NCBI RefSeq assembly: GCF_001423085.1
Contig: NZ_LMNU01000001.1
Location: forward strand, 985,495-1,049,494
DNA length: 64,000 nt
DNA from: Methylobacterium sp. Leaf125
Lineage (GTDB): Bacteria; Pseudomonadota; Alphaproteobacteria; Rhizobiales; Beijerinckiaceae
Direction: 5' to 3'
A program made the position numbers and the translations under genes. Below, in pieces: positions 24,934 to 35,037 of this stretch (position 1 is the stretch's first letter; each line of letters starts with the position of its first letter). The notes under the pieces are model-generated. The model had not been told where the DNA came from and did not search any database. It saw nothing but the letters and a program-made list of their open reading frames with translations.

Positions 24934-25730
24934 CGGCGCTCGACCTTGGCGGCCAGCATGTAGCCCGACCCCCGCACCGTCTTGATCACCGGCGGCTCGC
25001 CCTCGGGCGGGTCGAGCTTGCGCCGCAGGCGGCTGACGAGGGTGTCGACGCTGCGGTCGGACGGCGATCCGAGGCGGGCGCGGGACAGTTCGAGGATCTG
25101 CTCGCGGCCGAGGACCCGCCCGGGATGGTCGAGGAACACCAGCAGGAGGTCGTATTCCGCACCGGAGAGGTCGACGCCGGCGCCGCCCGGGTCGACCAGG
25201 GTGCGGCTGCGCAGGTCGAGGCGCCAGCCCGCGAAGGCCAGGGTCTCGCCGCCGAGGGAGACCGCCGGTGCCACGACGGAGCGCCGCAGCACCGCCCGGA
25301 TGCGGGCGAGCAGCTCCGGGCGCCCGAACGGCTTGGCGAGGTAGTCGTCGGCGCCGAGTTCCAGGCCCAGCACCCGGTCCGCCTCCTCGCCGCGCGCGCT
25401 GACGATGATGACCGGCACGGTGGAGCGCGCGCGCAGGGCCCGCAGCAGGTCGAGGCCCGAGGCGCCGGGCAGCATGACGTCGAGGAGGATCAGCTCGACC
25501 CCGCCCTGCGGCAGCAGCCGCCACATCTCGGCGCCGCTCCGGCAACCGGTGACCCGGTAGCCGCTGTCGCGCAGGGCCCGGGTCAGCAGGATGCGCAGGC
25601 CGTCGTCGTCCTCCACCAGGAGGACGTGGCCCAAGACAGTCTGGCCCAAGGCAGGCTGGCCCGGGGCGTTCTGATCCAGGGCGGTCTGGTCCCGATCCGG
25701 CCTCGGCCCGGCGCCCTCCAGAGGAGACAT
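24930..25730 (-). CDS. OmpR-family response regulator
   Basis: A 266-residue regulator. The receiver starts near residue 33 ([15 protein letters not shown]), with phospho-Asp in [13 protein letters not shown] and Lys in [10 protein letters not shown]; the winged helix contains [17 protein letters not shown] and ends [16 protein letters not shown]. The first 31 residues are extra and contain 15-bp-encoded pentads ([20 protein letters not shown]). It is coupled to the downstream kinase by a GTGA overlap and is divergent from lepA across a region with four 20-bp repeats. Confidence 0.92.
   Translation of the reverse strand: MSPLEGAGPRPDRDQTALDQNAPGQPALGQTVLGHVLLVEDDDGLRILLTRALRDSGYRVTGCRSGAEMWRLLPQGGVELILLDVMLPGASGLDLLRALRARSTVPVIIVSARGEEADRVLGLELGADDYLAKPFGRPELLARIRAVLRRSVVAPAVSLGGETLAFAGWRLDLRSRTLVDPGGAGVDLSGAEYDLLLVFLDHPGRVLGREQILELSRARLGSPSDRSVDTLVSRLRRKLDPPEGEPPVIKTVRGSGYMLAAKVERR
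25629..25688 (-). repeat. Four in-frame 15-bp tandem repeats at the regulator N terminus
   Basis: Units 25629-25643, 25644-25658, 25659-25673 and 25674-25688. They encode pentads [15 protein letters not shown] and GQTVL just before the first strand of the receiver domain. Confidence 0.8.
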
Positions 25731-26074
25731 GGTTCTGGCTCGGCGTCCTGACGGCGCCCGGGACCGCGAATCGGCGGGCGTCGGGACTCAGCCGGAAATC
25801 GCCGGCCGCCGCAAGCTTGCGCCGGGCCCGGCCTTCTTCGCCCGGGCCCGGCGCGCTGGTGCGGCGCGCGGCCGGCGTTCGGGCCGCGGCGCCTAGCTTT
25901 GGGCCGCGGCGCTTACTTTTGGGCCGCGGCGCTTACCTTTGGGCCGCGGCGCGTGCGCTTGGCGCAGGGGGCCGGCGCTGCTATCTGCGGGCGACCTGTT
26001 TCCCATTCCAAGAAACCGTGCGCCGGGTCCGTCCCTTGGACGGCGGGCCGCGCGCGCCGGAGATCGCATCCTCG
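25731..26074. other. Divergent regulator/lepA intergenic region
   Basis: A 344-base region without a gene. Its main feature is the 4 x 20-bp repeat array at 25881-25960. Downstream, 25980-26010 (ctatctgcgg... ttccc) is the least GC-rich part and may hold the lepA promoter or leader. Open frames across the repeats have no family features. Confidence 0.5.
25881..25960. repeat. Four 20-bp tandem repeats upstream of lepA
   Basis: Units start at 25881, 25901, 25921 and 25941. Each begins GGGCCGCGGCGC, which contains the perfect palindrome GCCGCGGC; the variable part is an 8-base pyrimidine-rich tail (CTAGCTTT, TTACTTTT, TTACCTTT, GTGCGCTT). The 20-base period places the palindromes on one face of the helix. 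Confidence 0.9.
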
Positions 26075-27880
<1,806 letters not shown>

Positions 27881-27896
27881 GCCGGGCCGCCCGACC

Positions 27897-28763
27897 GTGG
27901 ATCCCCATTCGGACCCCCATTCGGACCCGACCACGCCGATCCCGCTGACCGTCCTGATCCGCACGCTGAACGAGGCGGACCGGATCTCGGCGGCGATCCG
28001 CTCGGCGCTGCCGCTGAACTGCGAGATCCTCGTCATCGACGCGGGGTCGACGGATGCCACCGTGTCGATCGCCGAGGCCCTCGGGGCCCGGGTGGTGGTG
28101 AACCCCTGGATGGGGTTCGGCCCCCAGCGGCGGTTCGGCGAGGCGCTTTGCCGGCACGACCACGTCTTCAGCGTCGATGCCGACGAGATCCTGACGCCGG
28201 AGATCGTCCGCGAGATCCGGGGGATCTTCCAAAGGCCCGCGATTCCGCCCCTAATGATCGTCCGCAAGGCGATGGTGCTGCCCCACCACGCGCGCCCCTC
28301 GCCCTGGGCCTTCTGCACCGAGAACATCTACCTCTACGACCGGCGCGTGGCGCGCACGACCGACAACCCGAACTGGGACAAGCTCGCGATCACCACGGAC
28401 GCGAAGCCGGTGACGATCCGGTCCGTGGTCTGGCACCACACCTTTCGCGACTGGAACCACGCCATCGCCAAGTCGAACTATGTCGGGCAGCTCGCCGCCG
28501 ACACGCAGCCGATCGGCTCGCGCTTCGAGACCGGCCTGCGGCTGGTGTTCGAGTATCCGCTCAACTTCCTGAAGTTCTACGTCCTGCGGCGCTTCTTCCT
28601 CGCCGGCCTCGACGGCTTCGTGATGGCCAGCGTGCTCGCCTATGGCCGCTTCATCCGGATCGCGAAGATGCACGAGGCGACCCGCGGCCAGCCCTCGACG
28701 GGGCTGCCGTTCCTGCGCCGGGCCAAGCGCCCGCCCGCCGACACGCGGGCCGGATCCGGCTGA
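27897..28763 (+). CDS. Family 2 glycosyltransferase (WaaE/KdtX-like)
   Basis: A 288-residue GT-A fold enzyme. LTVLIRTLNEADRI starts the nucleotide-sugar domain; IDAGSTDAT and the metal-binding VDADEIL (DxD-like) follow. WHHTFRDWNHAIAKSNYV and the C-terminal amphipathic helices match lipopolysaccharide-core glycosyltransferases of the WaaE type. The start is GTG at 27897; the first residues DPHSDPHSDP are coded by a 12-bp direct repeat (27904-27915, 27916-27927). It may be co-transcribed with lepA. Confidence 0.82.
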   Translation: MDPHSDPHSDPTTPIPLTVLIRTLNEADRISAAIRSALPLNCEILVIDAGSTDATVSIAEALGARVVVNPWMGFGPQRRFGEALCRHDHVFSVDADEILTPEIVREIRGIFQRPAIPPLMIVRKAMVLPHHARPSPWAFCTENIYLYDRRVARTTDNPNWDKLAITTDAKPVTIRSVVWHHTFRDWNHAIAKSNYVGQLAADTQPIGSRFETGLRLVFEYPLNFLKFYVLRRFFLAGLDGFVMASVLAYGRFIRIAKMHEATRGQPSTGLPFLRRAKRPPADTRAGSG

Positions 28764-28945
28764 GGCCCCGCCGCCCCCGCCGGTCATCTCCGCGACGCAA
28801 TCGGCCGGCTCCTGTTCGCGGGTGACGTCCGCCCCCGGCGCCCGGCTTGCCAGCCGGCGCGGGGACCGGCACTGTCAGCTTGGCCATAAGGCCGCGCGGG
28901 GTCGATCGGTCGGCCCGCCGCGCGACGGAAGACGGGACGCCTGCG

Positions 28946-29617
28946 ATGACGAGGGACACGAGGACCATGGAGTTCGGCCGCCTGAGCCGCCGGTCGTTCC
29001 TGGCCGGCACGGGCGCGGGTCTCGGCGCCCTGGGGCTTGCCGGCTGCGTCGCCTCGGACGGCGCCCTGCGCGCCGAGGCGGCCAAGATCTACGGCCCGAT
29101 GCCGGAGGAGAAGTTCCCCATCCCGGCCACCGACATCAGCAAGGTCGATCCGAAATACTTCCGCCGCACGGTCCCGTACGAGACCAAGGAGGCGGCCGGC
29201 ACGATCATCGTCGATCCGGCCAACTACTACGTCTACCGCGTCGAGGGCGACGGGACCGCCACCCGCTACGGCGCCAATGTCGGCCGCGACGGATTCCGGT
29301 GGAGCGGCGACGCCTATGTCGGGCGCAAGTCCGAATGGGCCACCTGGACCCCGCCCGCGGAGATGATCCGGCGCCAGCCCGAGGCGGCCAAGTACGCCCG
29401 CGGCATGCCGGGCGGCCTCGACAATCCGCTCGGCGCCCGCACCCTGCATCTCTACCAGAACGGCGCCTACACCCTCTACACGATCTACGCCTCCGGCGAG
29501 CCCGACACCATCGGCTCGGGCATCACCAGCGGCTGCGTCGGCCTGCTGAGCCAGGACATGATCCACCTCTACGCCCGCACGCCGGTGAAGACGAAGGTGG
29601 TGGTCCTCCCGGCCTGA
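28946..29617 (+). CDS. YkuD (L,D-transpeptidase-fold) lipoprotein with altered catalytic residues
   Basis: A 223-residue protein with a twin-arginine, lipobox-type signal (SRRSFLAGTGAGLGALGLAG then Cys). The YkuD domain includes PANYYVYRVEG, RYGANVGRDGF, NPLGARTLHLYQ and the Cys motif TSGCVGLLSQDMIHLY. The usual HGT of the His motif reads YAS, and the Arg normally two residues after the Cys is Gly. The Cys itself is kept. So cross-linking activity is uncertain; a divergent subfamily is likely. Start ATG 28946; an internal ATG at 28967 would also keep the signal peptide. Confidence 0.85.
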   Translation: MTRDTRTMEFGRLSRRSFLAGTGAGLGALGLAGCVASDGALRAEAAKIYGPMPEEKFPIPATDISKVDPKYFRRTVPYETKEAAGTIIVDPANYYVYRVEGDGTATRYGANVGRDGFRWSGDAYVGRKSEWATWTPPAEMIRRQPEAAKYARGMPGGLDNPLGARTLHLYQNGAYTLYTIYASGEPDTIGSGITSGCVGLLSQDMIHLYARTPVKTKVVVLPA

Positions 29618-29683
29618 GGCCGGGGATCGCGGGCCGCCGGCGCCCGGGCCGTTTCTCCGCGGGCCGCCGAAGGCAGGGCGGGC

Positions 29684-30817
29684 TCAGCGCGGCTGGGCCA
29701 TGCGCAGGGTGCCGCGGCCGGCGGCCTTGGCCGCGTAGAGGGCCGCGTCCGCGCGGATGAAGAGATCCGCCGGCGCCGAGGCGGCGGCCCGGGCGATACC
29801 CACGGAGGCCCCGAACCGGAGGCAGACGCCGCCATGGGGGTAGGGTTCGCGCATGGCCGTGACGATGCGCCGGCCGATCGCCTCGCAGAGCGGCCCGTCG
29901 GCCCCCTGCGCCACCAGGACGGCGAACTCGTCGCCACCGATGCGGGCGACGAGGTCCGTGTCCCGGCAGGCCGCCCGGAGGCGCCGCGCCGCCTCCTGCA
30001 GGCAGGCATCGCCCACGGCATGCCCGTGGCTGTCGTTGATCGCCTTGAAGCCGTCGAGATCGACCAGGAGCAGGGCCCCGGTCTCCGACATCTGCGCCAG
30101 GCGGTCGTCGAAGACGGACCGGTTGGCGAGGCCCGTCATGCGGTCGAATTCCGCCTGGTAGCGCGTGCGCTCGGCGCTGAGCGTCTGCGCGGTGATGTCC
30201 TGCTTGAACCCGAACAGGCGCGCGGGGACGCCCGCGCGGGTCTCCACCGACCCGGTGATCCGGATCCAGCGACGGCTGCCGCGGCGCGCGACGATCTCGG
30301 CATCGAGCGTGAAGGCGGAGCGCCGGCCGATCGCCTCCGACCGAACGGCCCCGAGGTGGCGTCGCGCCTCCTCGGTGTAGCAGGCGAGGGTGTCCTGCCG
30401 GTTCACCGCGGATCCGTGCGGGAATTCGAACAGGTCGTAGATCCCGTCGCTCCAGCGCAGGGACTCGGTCGGCAGGTCGCATTGCCAGAGGCCGATCCGC
30501 GCTTCGGTCGTGGCCTCCTCGAAGACGCGGGTCAGGTCGGCGAGGGCATCGGCCTGGCGCTGGATCAAGGCCGCCTGGGCGTCGAGTTCGTGGCGCAGGG
30601 TGAGGATCGTCGCGGTGTCCCGCCAGCTTTGGGCGGCCGCGGCATCGACCGCGCGGGTGGCCAGCCGGAGGGCGGCGGAGGCCAGGCGCGGGCGGCGTGG
30701 CGCCGGCAGCGCCTGACCGGGGTCGTCGGAAGAGTTCAAGCGTCGTGCCCCGTTCGCGCCAAGGCGTGCCTCCGGGTGGAACGGACATCGCTGGCGACGT
30801 CCCGCCGTGTCCGACAC
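29684..30817 (-). CDS. PAS-GGDEF diguanylate cyclase
   Basis: A 377-residue predicted cyclic-di-GMP synthase. A coiled segment (LRHELDAQAALIQRQADALA) precedes a PAS domain (residues about 100-215: ARIGLWQCDLPTESLRWSDG) and the GGDEF domain with intact IGGDEF. The inhibitory site RDTD sits five residues before GGDEF, so product feedback is expected. No membrane helix is seen. The start is taken at GTG 30817, but an in-frame TTG near 30740 is possible because the first 26 residues are low in conservation. Two 17-bp direct repeats flank this start. Confidence 0.9.
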   Translation of the reverse strand: MSDTAGRRQRCPFHPEARLGANGARRLNSSDDPGQALPAPRRPRLASAALRLATRAVDAAAAQSWRDTATILTLRHELDAQAALIQRQADALADLTRVFEEATTEARIGLWQCDLPTESLRWSDGIYDLFEFPHGSAVNRQDTLACYTEEARRHLGAVRSEAIGRRSAFTLDAEIVARRGSRRWIRITGSVETRAGVPARLFGFKQDITAQTLSAERTRYQAEFDRMTGLANRSVFDDRLAQMSETGALLLVDLDGFKAINDSHGHAVGDACLQEAARRLRAACRDTDLVARIGGDEFAVLVAQGADGPLCEAIGRRIVTAMREPYPHGGVCLRFGASVGIARAAASAPADLFIRADAALYAAKAAGRGTLRMAQPR

Positions 30818-30850
30818 GTCCTGCCGTCGTCAGGACGTCCCGCCGTGTCC
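30796..30850. repeat. 17-bp direct repeats at the start of the cyclase gene
   Basis: GACGTCCCGCCGTGTCC occurs exactly at 30796-30812 and 30834-30850, 38 bases apart. The first copy overlaps the proposed GTG start region, which makes that start less certain. Confidence 0.7.
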
Positions 30851-30924
30851 CAGATGACCCTGGACCGTGACGATCGCACGGCGCCGGTTAACGGAGGCCA
30901 ACCCGGCGGCGCCGGCGCCGCGTC

Positions 30925-31356
30925 CTACTCGGCGGGCTTGTCCAACTCCTGCGCCTCGGCCTTGTCGACCGGCGGCTCGGCGCTCGCCACGGACTTGCGC
31001 TCCAGCATCGGCTGCAGGCGCTCGGCGAGCTGCTGACCGAGATGGCGCGTATAGGCGTTCTGGAAGTAGCGGGCGCCGGTGCCGCGGCCGTAGAGGCGGT
31101 CATGCGCCTGGATCATCGCGTCGACCTCCGGGCGGCACAGGAAGCCCGTGATGCCGGCGGCCTCGTACCAGCGGCCCGCCCGGGCGTGGCGGGTCGCGGC
31201 GGGGTTCGCCAGCACGGTCTCGGCGAAACAGTCCGTCGCCGCCCCCTCGAGGGGCGACATGACCGCGTGCGGGTGGGTCGGATTACGCCCTGCCGCCTCC
31301 GCCGCGGCGCCCCATCCCAAGGTCATCACCAACGCGCCGAACAGCAAAGCCTTCAT
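30925..31356 (-). CDS. Secreted protein of unknown function
   Basis: A 143-residue protein with a signal peptide (LLFGALVMTLGWGAAAEA). The mature part contains two Cys (DCFAETVLAN and GFLCRPEVD), a Tyr-rich helix (YGRGTGARYFQNAYTRHLGQ) and a charged tail rich in Glu/Lys. No family is recognised. Monocistronic on the minus strand between the cyclase gene and another small secreted protein gene. Confidence 0.68.
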   Translation of the reverse strand: MKALLFGALVMTLGWGAAAEAAGRNPTHPHAVMSPLEGAATDCFAETVLANPAATRHARAGRWYEAAGITGFLCRPEVDAMIQAHDRLYGRGTGARYFQNAYTRHLGQQLAERLQPMLERKSVASAEPPVDKAEAQELDKPAE

Positions 31357-31496
31357 CGTCGGAAGCCCCGTGCGAAATCGATCTCGATTCGGCGCGAGTA
31401 TTCACCAGTGATTCGGTCCGGAGAAGGGCAGAAGTCCGGCCGTTGGAGGCCCGACGATGATCGGCGCGCGATTGTGGCGCGCCCATCACAGGGCCG

Positions 31497-31883
31497 TCAG
31501 CCCCGACGCTCGGCGTTCCAGCGGCCGCTGCAGGCGATCAGCCCGGTGGTGTTCCAGGTGCCGTTGCCGGTGCCCGAGCGGCCCAGCCGGCCGACCACGT
31601 CGGCGGCGTCGTTGCCGCGGGAGATCACCGCCCGCACCGCGCCGCTCTGAGAGACGCGCCCGTTGATGTTGAACTCGCCGCCGGCATAGCTCGCCTCGCC
31701 GCGCCGGATATGGACGCCGTAGCGGTAGGCGCGGTCGCAGGGACCGTCGAGGGTGACCACCTCGATGCTCCAGGTGCCGTCGTAGCGGTTCGGAACCTGG
31801 ACCTTCTTCTTGGCGGCGTCCGCGACCCCGGCGGAGGCGGTCAGGAGGGCGAGGGTGGTCGCCGCGAGGGCTGCGCGTCGCAT
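31497..31883 (-). CDS. Small secreted protein with beta-rich domain, unknown
   Basis: A 128-residue protein with signal peptide (LALLTASAGVADA), then a short KKK stretch and a domain with RYDGTWSIEVVTLDGPCDRA, GGEFNINGRVSQSG and a terminal GTGNGTWNTTGLIACSGRW. The two Cys could form a disulfide. Similar extracytoplasmic proteins are common in Methylobacterium and Bradyrhizobium but have no assigned role. It ends 66 bases before the mutase subunit stop is reached on the same strand. Confidence 0.72.
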   Translation of the reverse strand: MRRAALAATTLALLTASAGVADAAKKKVQVPNRYDGTWSIEVVTLDGPCDRAYRYGVHIRRGEASYAGGEFNINGRVSQSGAVRAVISRGNDAADVVGRLGRSGTGNGTWNTTGLIACSGRWNAERRG

Positions 31884-31949
31884 GGAAATCCGTTCGTGAT
31901 TCGACTTGATTGGGTCGAGAACGAACGTGGTCGCCCCCGGGTTGCGCGC

Positions 31950-33809
31950 CTACGCGTTCGTCGCGTGCGCCAGCGCTCCCGTCAGCAGCGCCAGGACGTC
32001 GCCGCCGGCATGGAGATAGCCGTCGACGCCGGCCGCCGTCAGGGGCTCGGCGAGGTCGCCCGCCTTGCCGGCGAGGTACAGGGTGGTGGCCCCGGCCGCC
32101 TTGAGGGCGCGGGCGGCCTCCACCGCGTGGCTGGCGTAGAGCGCGTCGGAGGAGCACAGGCAGGCGATGCGGGCGCCGGAGGCGCGGAAGGCCTCGGCCA
32201 GGAGCGCCGGGTCGGTGAAGCCCTCCGCGTTCACCGCCTCGATGCCGCCGGCCGCGAAGGCGTTGGCGGCGAAGGTCGAGCGGGCGTTGAAGACCGCCAC
32301 GGGGCCGAGATTGGCCAGGAACACCGTGGGGCGTCGGCCGCTCGCGGCGAGGGCCGCATCGGACGCGTCGCGCAGGGCCTCGTAGGGTTCGGCGAGGCGC
32401 AGGGACGGCAGGGGCGCGGCGGTGAGGACCGATCCGTGGCCGAAGCCCGTGGCCGGGGGCGCCGCCACGGGGGGGACGTCCAGGACCGTGACGGGCTTCT
32501 CGGCGAGGTAGGGGAACTCGCTGGCGCCGGTCAGGGCCTCGCGCCGGGTAGCGACGTTCCGGGCCCGGGTCGCCTGGATCGCGGCGATCCGTCCCTGGAT
32601 CGTGCCGGCGCGCAGGCTGGCGACGATGCCGCCCTCGCGCTCGATCGCCTGGAAGGCCGCCCAGGCCGCCTCGGTCAGCTCGCCCGTCAGGGTCTCGAAG
32701 CTGCCGGCACCGGCGGCCGGGTCGGCCACGCGGGCGAGGTTCGATTCCTCGATGAGGACGATCTGGCTGTTGCGCACCACCCGGCGGGCGAAGGCGTCGC
32801 TGAGGCCCAGGGCCGCCGTGTAGGGCAGGGCGGTGATCGCGTCGGCGCCGCCGAGGCCGGCCGAGCAGGCGGCCATGGCGGTGCGCAGGATGTTCACGAA
32901 GGGGTCCCGCCGGCTCATCATCCTCCAGGCGGTCTCGGCATGGAGGCGCAGGGGGGCGGGGGCGAGCCCGCAGGCCGATTCCACCCGCGCCCAGAGACGG
33001 CGCATGGCCCGGAACTTGGCGATGGTCAGGAACTCGTCGGCATCGGCCGTGAGCAGGACGGCCACGGCGTCCCGGGCGCGCTCCAGGGCCTGCCCGCCGG
33101 CTTCGAGGGCGCGCAGGTAGGCCACCGCGGTGGCGAGCACGGCCCCCAGCTCGGTCGCCTCGCTGGCACCGGCCTCGTGGTAGGGCCGGCCGTCGGCGAG
33201 GCAGGCGCGTCCCGAGAAGCCCTCGGCGTCGAAGGCCGCCAGGGTGCGGGCGAGTTCGGCGCCGTAATCCTCCGCCAGGGCACCGCCCGCCGCGAGGGTG
33301 CCGATGGGGTCGAGGCCGAGGTCGAGGTCGAGGCCCTTGAGGGTCTCGCCGCGGGCCTTGACCATGTCCTTGATCAGGAAGGCGGCCTCGGTCCCGCGTG
33401 CGCCCGCATCGAGACGGGTGGCGATCAGCGGCAGCATCACGTTGCCGAGCGCGGCGTCGAGGTCCGCGGCGTTGGTGGCGGTGAGGCCGTAGCCCCGCGC
33501 CGCGGGGGCGCCGGCGAAGACCAGGGTGAGGGCGTCGGCGCCGCCCTCGAGATCGGCCAGGGCGAGGGCGCTCGCCTGGTCGCCCTCCGGATGGTCGACC
33601 CGCTGGGCCACGCGCCACGGGCCGGGGGCCCGCACGGGCTGCGCCACCGGGGCCGCGGCGTCGTAGAGCGGTTCGATGCGGATGCCGTCGGCCGTCTTCG
33701 AGACGAGGCGCTTCTCGAAATCGCCGCCCTTCAGGACTCCGTCGACGAGGCCGAGCCAGCGCGCGCGGGTCGCGGGCGGGAACAGGTCGGCGAGGGGACG
33801 GTCTTCCAT
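31950..33809 (-). CDS. Methylmalonyl-CoA mutase small (beta) subunit
   Basis: A 619-residue mutase subunit. The start DRPLADLFPPATRARWLGLV and GGDFEKRLVSKTADGIRIEPLY are shared with both subunits, but the C-terminal B12-type domain (ARIACLCSSDALYASHAVEA) lacks the D-x-H-x-x-G cobalamin motif, so this is the non-catalytic partner. With the large subunit (not in the window) it converts methylmalonyl-CoA to succinyl-CoA, a step needed in the ethylmalonyl-CoA pathway of methylotrophs. Start ATG 33809. A hairpin at 33830-33847 lies in its leader. Confidence 0.88.
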   Translation of the reverse strand: MEDRPLADLFPPATRARWLGLVDGVLKGGDFEKRLVSKTADGIRIEPLYDAAAPVAQPVRAPGPWRVAQRVDHPEGDQASALALADLEGGADALTLVFAGAPAARGYGLTATNAADLDAALGNVMLPLIATRLDAGARGTEAAFLIKDMVKARGETLKGLDLDLGLDPIGTLAAGGALAEDYGAELARTLAAFDAEGFSGRACLADGRPYHEAGASEATELGAVLATAVAYLRALEAGGQALERARDAVAVLLTADADEFLTIAKFRAMRRLWARVESACGLAPAPLRLHAETAWRMMSRRDPFVNILRTAMAACSAGLGGADAITALPYTAALGLSDAFARRVVRNSQIVLIEESNLARVADPAAGAGSFETLTGELTEAAWAAFQAIEREGGIVASLRAGTIQGRIAAIQATRARNVATRREALTGASEFPYLAEKPVTVLDVPPVAAPPATGFGHGSVLTAAPLPSLRLAEPYEALRDASDAALAASGRRPTVFLANLGPVAVFNARSTFAANAFAAGGIEAVNAEGFTDPALLAEAFRASGARIACLCSSDALYASHAVEAARALKAAGATTLYLAGKAGDLAEPLTAAGVDGYLHAGGDVLALLTGALAHATNA

Positions 33810-33829
33810 CGGGGCGGGCCTCCGCAGAT

Positions 33830-33847
33830 GCTTGGCTTTGGCCAAGC
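33830..33847. promoter_or_regulatory. Inverted repeat upstream of the mutase subunit gene
   Basis: GCTTGGC-TTTG-GCCAAGC is a perfect 7-bp inverted repeat 21 bases upstream of the start. No U-tract follows, so an operator or leader hairpin is more likely than a terminator. Confidence 0.4.
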
Positions 33848-33978
33848 GGCGTTGCGCCGGCCGCGCGCAGCCGGACATTCTGATCCGGAGAGCCCTTGCA
33901 CGGGGCGGCGCGCGGACGCAATCGCCTCCCCGTCCTGTATTCTTTATCCCGTCCGATCCGGCGCTCGGGCGCTCCGCG

Positions 33979-34785
33979 TCAGCCGAAGATGATCAGGCCG
34001 GCAAAGCCCAGCGAGCCGACGATGATGCGCCACCAGGCGAACAGCCGGAACCCGTGGGAGGCGACGTAGTCGAGCACCGTCCGGACCACGATGAAGGCCG
34101 AGATGAAGGCGACGATGAAGCCGATGACGATCAGGCCGGTGTCATCCCGGGACAGGTTCTTGTAGTTGTCGAGCAGGTCCTTGGCGAAGGCGCCCGCCAT
34201 GGTCGGGATCGCGAGGTAGAACGAGAATTCCGTGGCCGAGCGCTTGTCGGCGCCCATGAGCATCGCGCCCACGATGGTGGCGCCCGAGCGCGACACGCCC
34301 GGGATCATCGCGAGGCACTGGAACAGGCCGATCCTGAAATCCATCGGCAGGGTGAAGTCGAAGACGTCGCGCTTCTTCACCTCGAGGTCGGTCTCGTCGA
34401 GGACGAGGAGGACGATGCCGCCGGCCACCAGGGTCGCGCAGACGATCCAGGGATTGAAGAGGTAGTACTTGATGTACTTCGAGAAGAGGCCGCCGATGAT
34501 CGCCGCCGGCAGGAAGGCCACCAGGATCCCGAGGACGAAGCGACGGGCCTTGGGGTCGTTGGGGAGCGCCAGGGTGATGCCGAGCAGCCGGCGGAAGTAG
34601 ACGGCCAGGATCGCCAGGATCGCGCCGAGCTGAATCAGCACCTCGAAGGTGTTGTTCGGTGATTCGAACCCGATGAAGTGTCCGACGAGGAGCTGGTGCC
34701 CGGTCGAGGAAACCGGAATGAACTCGGTCGCGCCCTCCACCACGGCAAGCACGACCGCCTTCGCGATGCCCATCGCATCCATCAT
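33979..34785 (-). CDS. uppP: Undecaprenyl-diphosphate phosphatase UppP (BacA)
   Basis: A 268-residue polytopic membrane enzyme that recycles undecaprenyl diphosphate for cell-wall and polysaccharide synthesis. [19 protein letters not shown] near the N terminus and [18 protein letters not shown] near residue 170 are the paired catalytic motifs. The start is the first of two ATGs at 34785, with GAGG upstream; an upstream frame to 34854 is not conserved. It shares a divergent region with the GST gene that contains a 20-base palindrome. Confidence 0.95.
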   Translation of the reverse strand: MMDAMGIAKAVVLAVVEGATEFIPVSSTGHQLLVGHFIGFESPNNTFEVLIQLGAILAILAVYFRRLLGITLALPNDPKARRFVLGILVAFLPAAIIGGLFSKYIKYYLFNPWIVCATLVAGGIVLLVLDETDLEVKKRDVFDFTLPMDFRIGLFQCLAMIPGVSRSGATIVGAMLMGADKRSATEFSFYLAIPTMAGAFAKDLLDNYKNLSRDDTGLIVIGFIVAFISAFIVVRTVLDYVASHGFRLFAWWRIIVGSLGFAGLIIFG

Positions 34786-34882
34786 CTCAGCGCCTCGAGG
34801 GTTGGAGGTGTTTCGTGGGACCGGGCCGGTCCGGAGCGAGCGGTGCGGATCCACCTCGCGCGGCCTTCGCGGATCGAGCCTG

Positions 34883-34902
34883 ATCCGTCAAGGTTGACGG
34901 AT
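34883..34902. promoter_or_regulatory. 20-base palindrome between uppP and GST genes
   Basis: ATCCGTCAA-GG-TTGACGGAT has perfect 9-base arms. It lies 98 bases from the uppP start and 136 bases from the GST start in the only intergenic space between these divergent genes; a dimeric repressor site is the simplest reading. Confidence 0.5.
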
Positions 34903-35037
34903 GGTTATCGCGTTCGCCGCAGGCATGTTAATGAGGCGGCAACCCTCGGGCCATAAGTGTGATCGCCGCCGACCATCCCCGCGGGGCACCGACGCGGCCC
35001 GTCCCCCGGCAAACCCTCCCCGTTCGAAACGGCCTCG

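Noticed and set aside
25881-25960. The four 20-bp repeats as a CRISPR array
   Set aside because: Units are contiguous with no real spacers, are too short, and no cas gene is near.
34655-34672. A tRNA-like T-loop (GGTGATTCGAACCC)
   Set aside because: It lies inside the uppP coding region and no cloverleaf arms can be formed around it.
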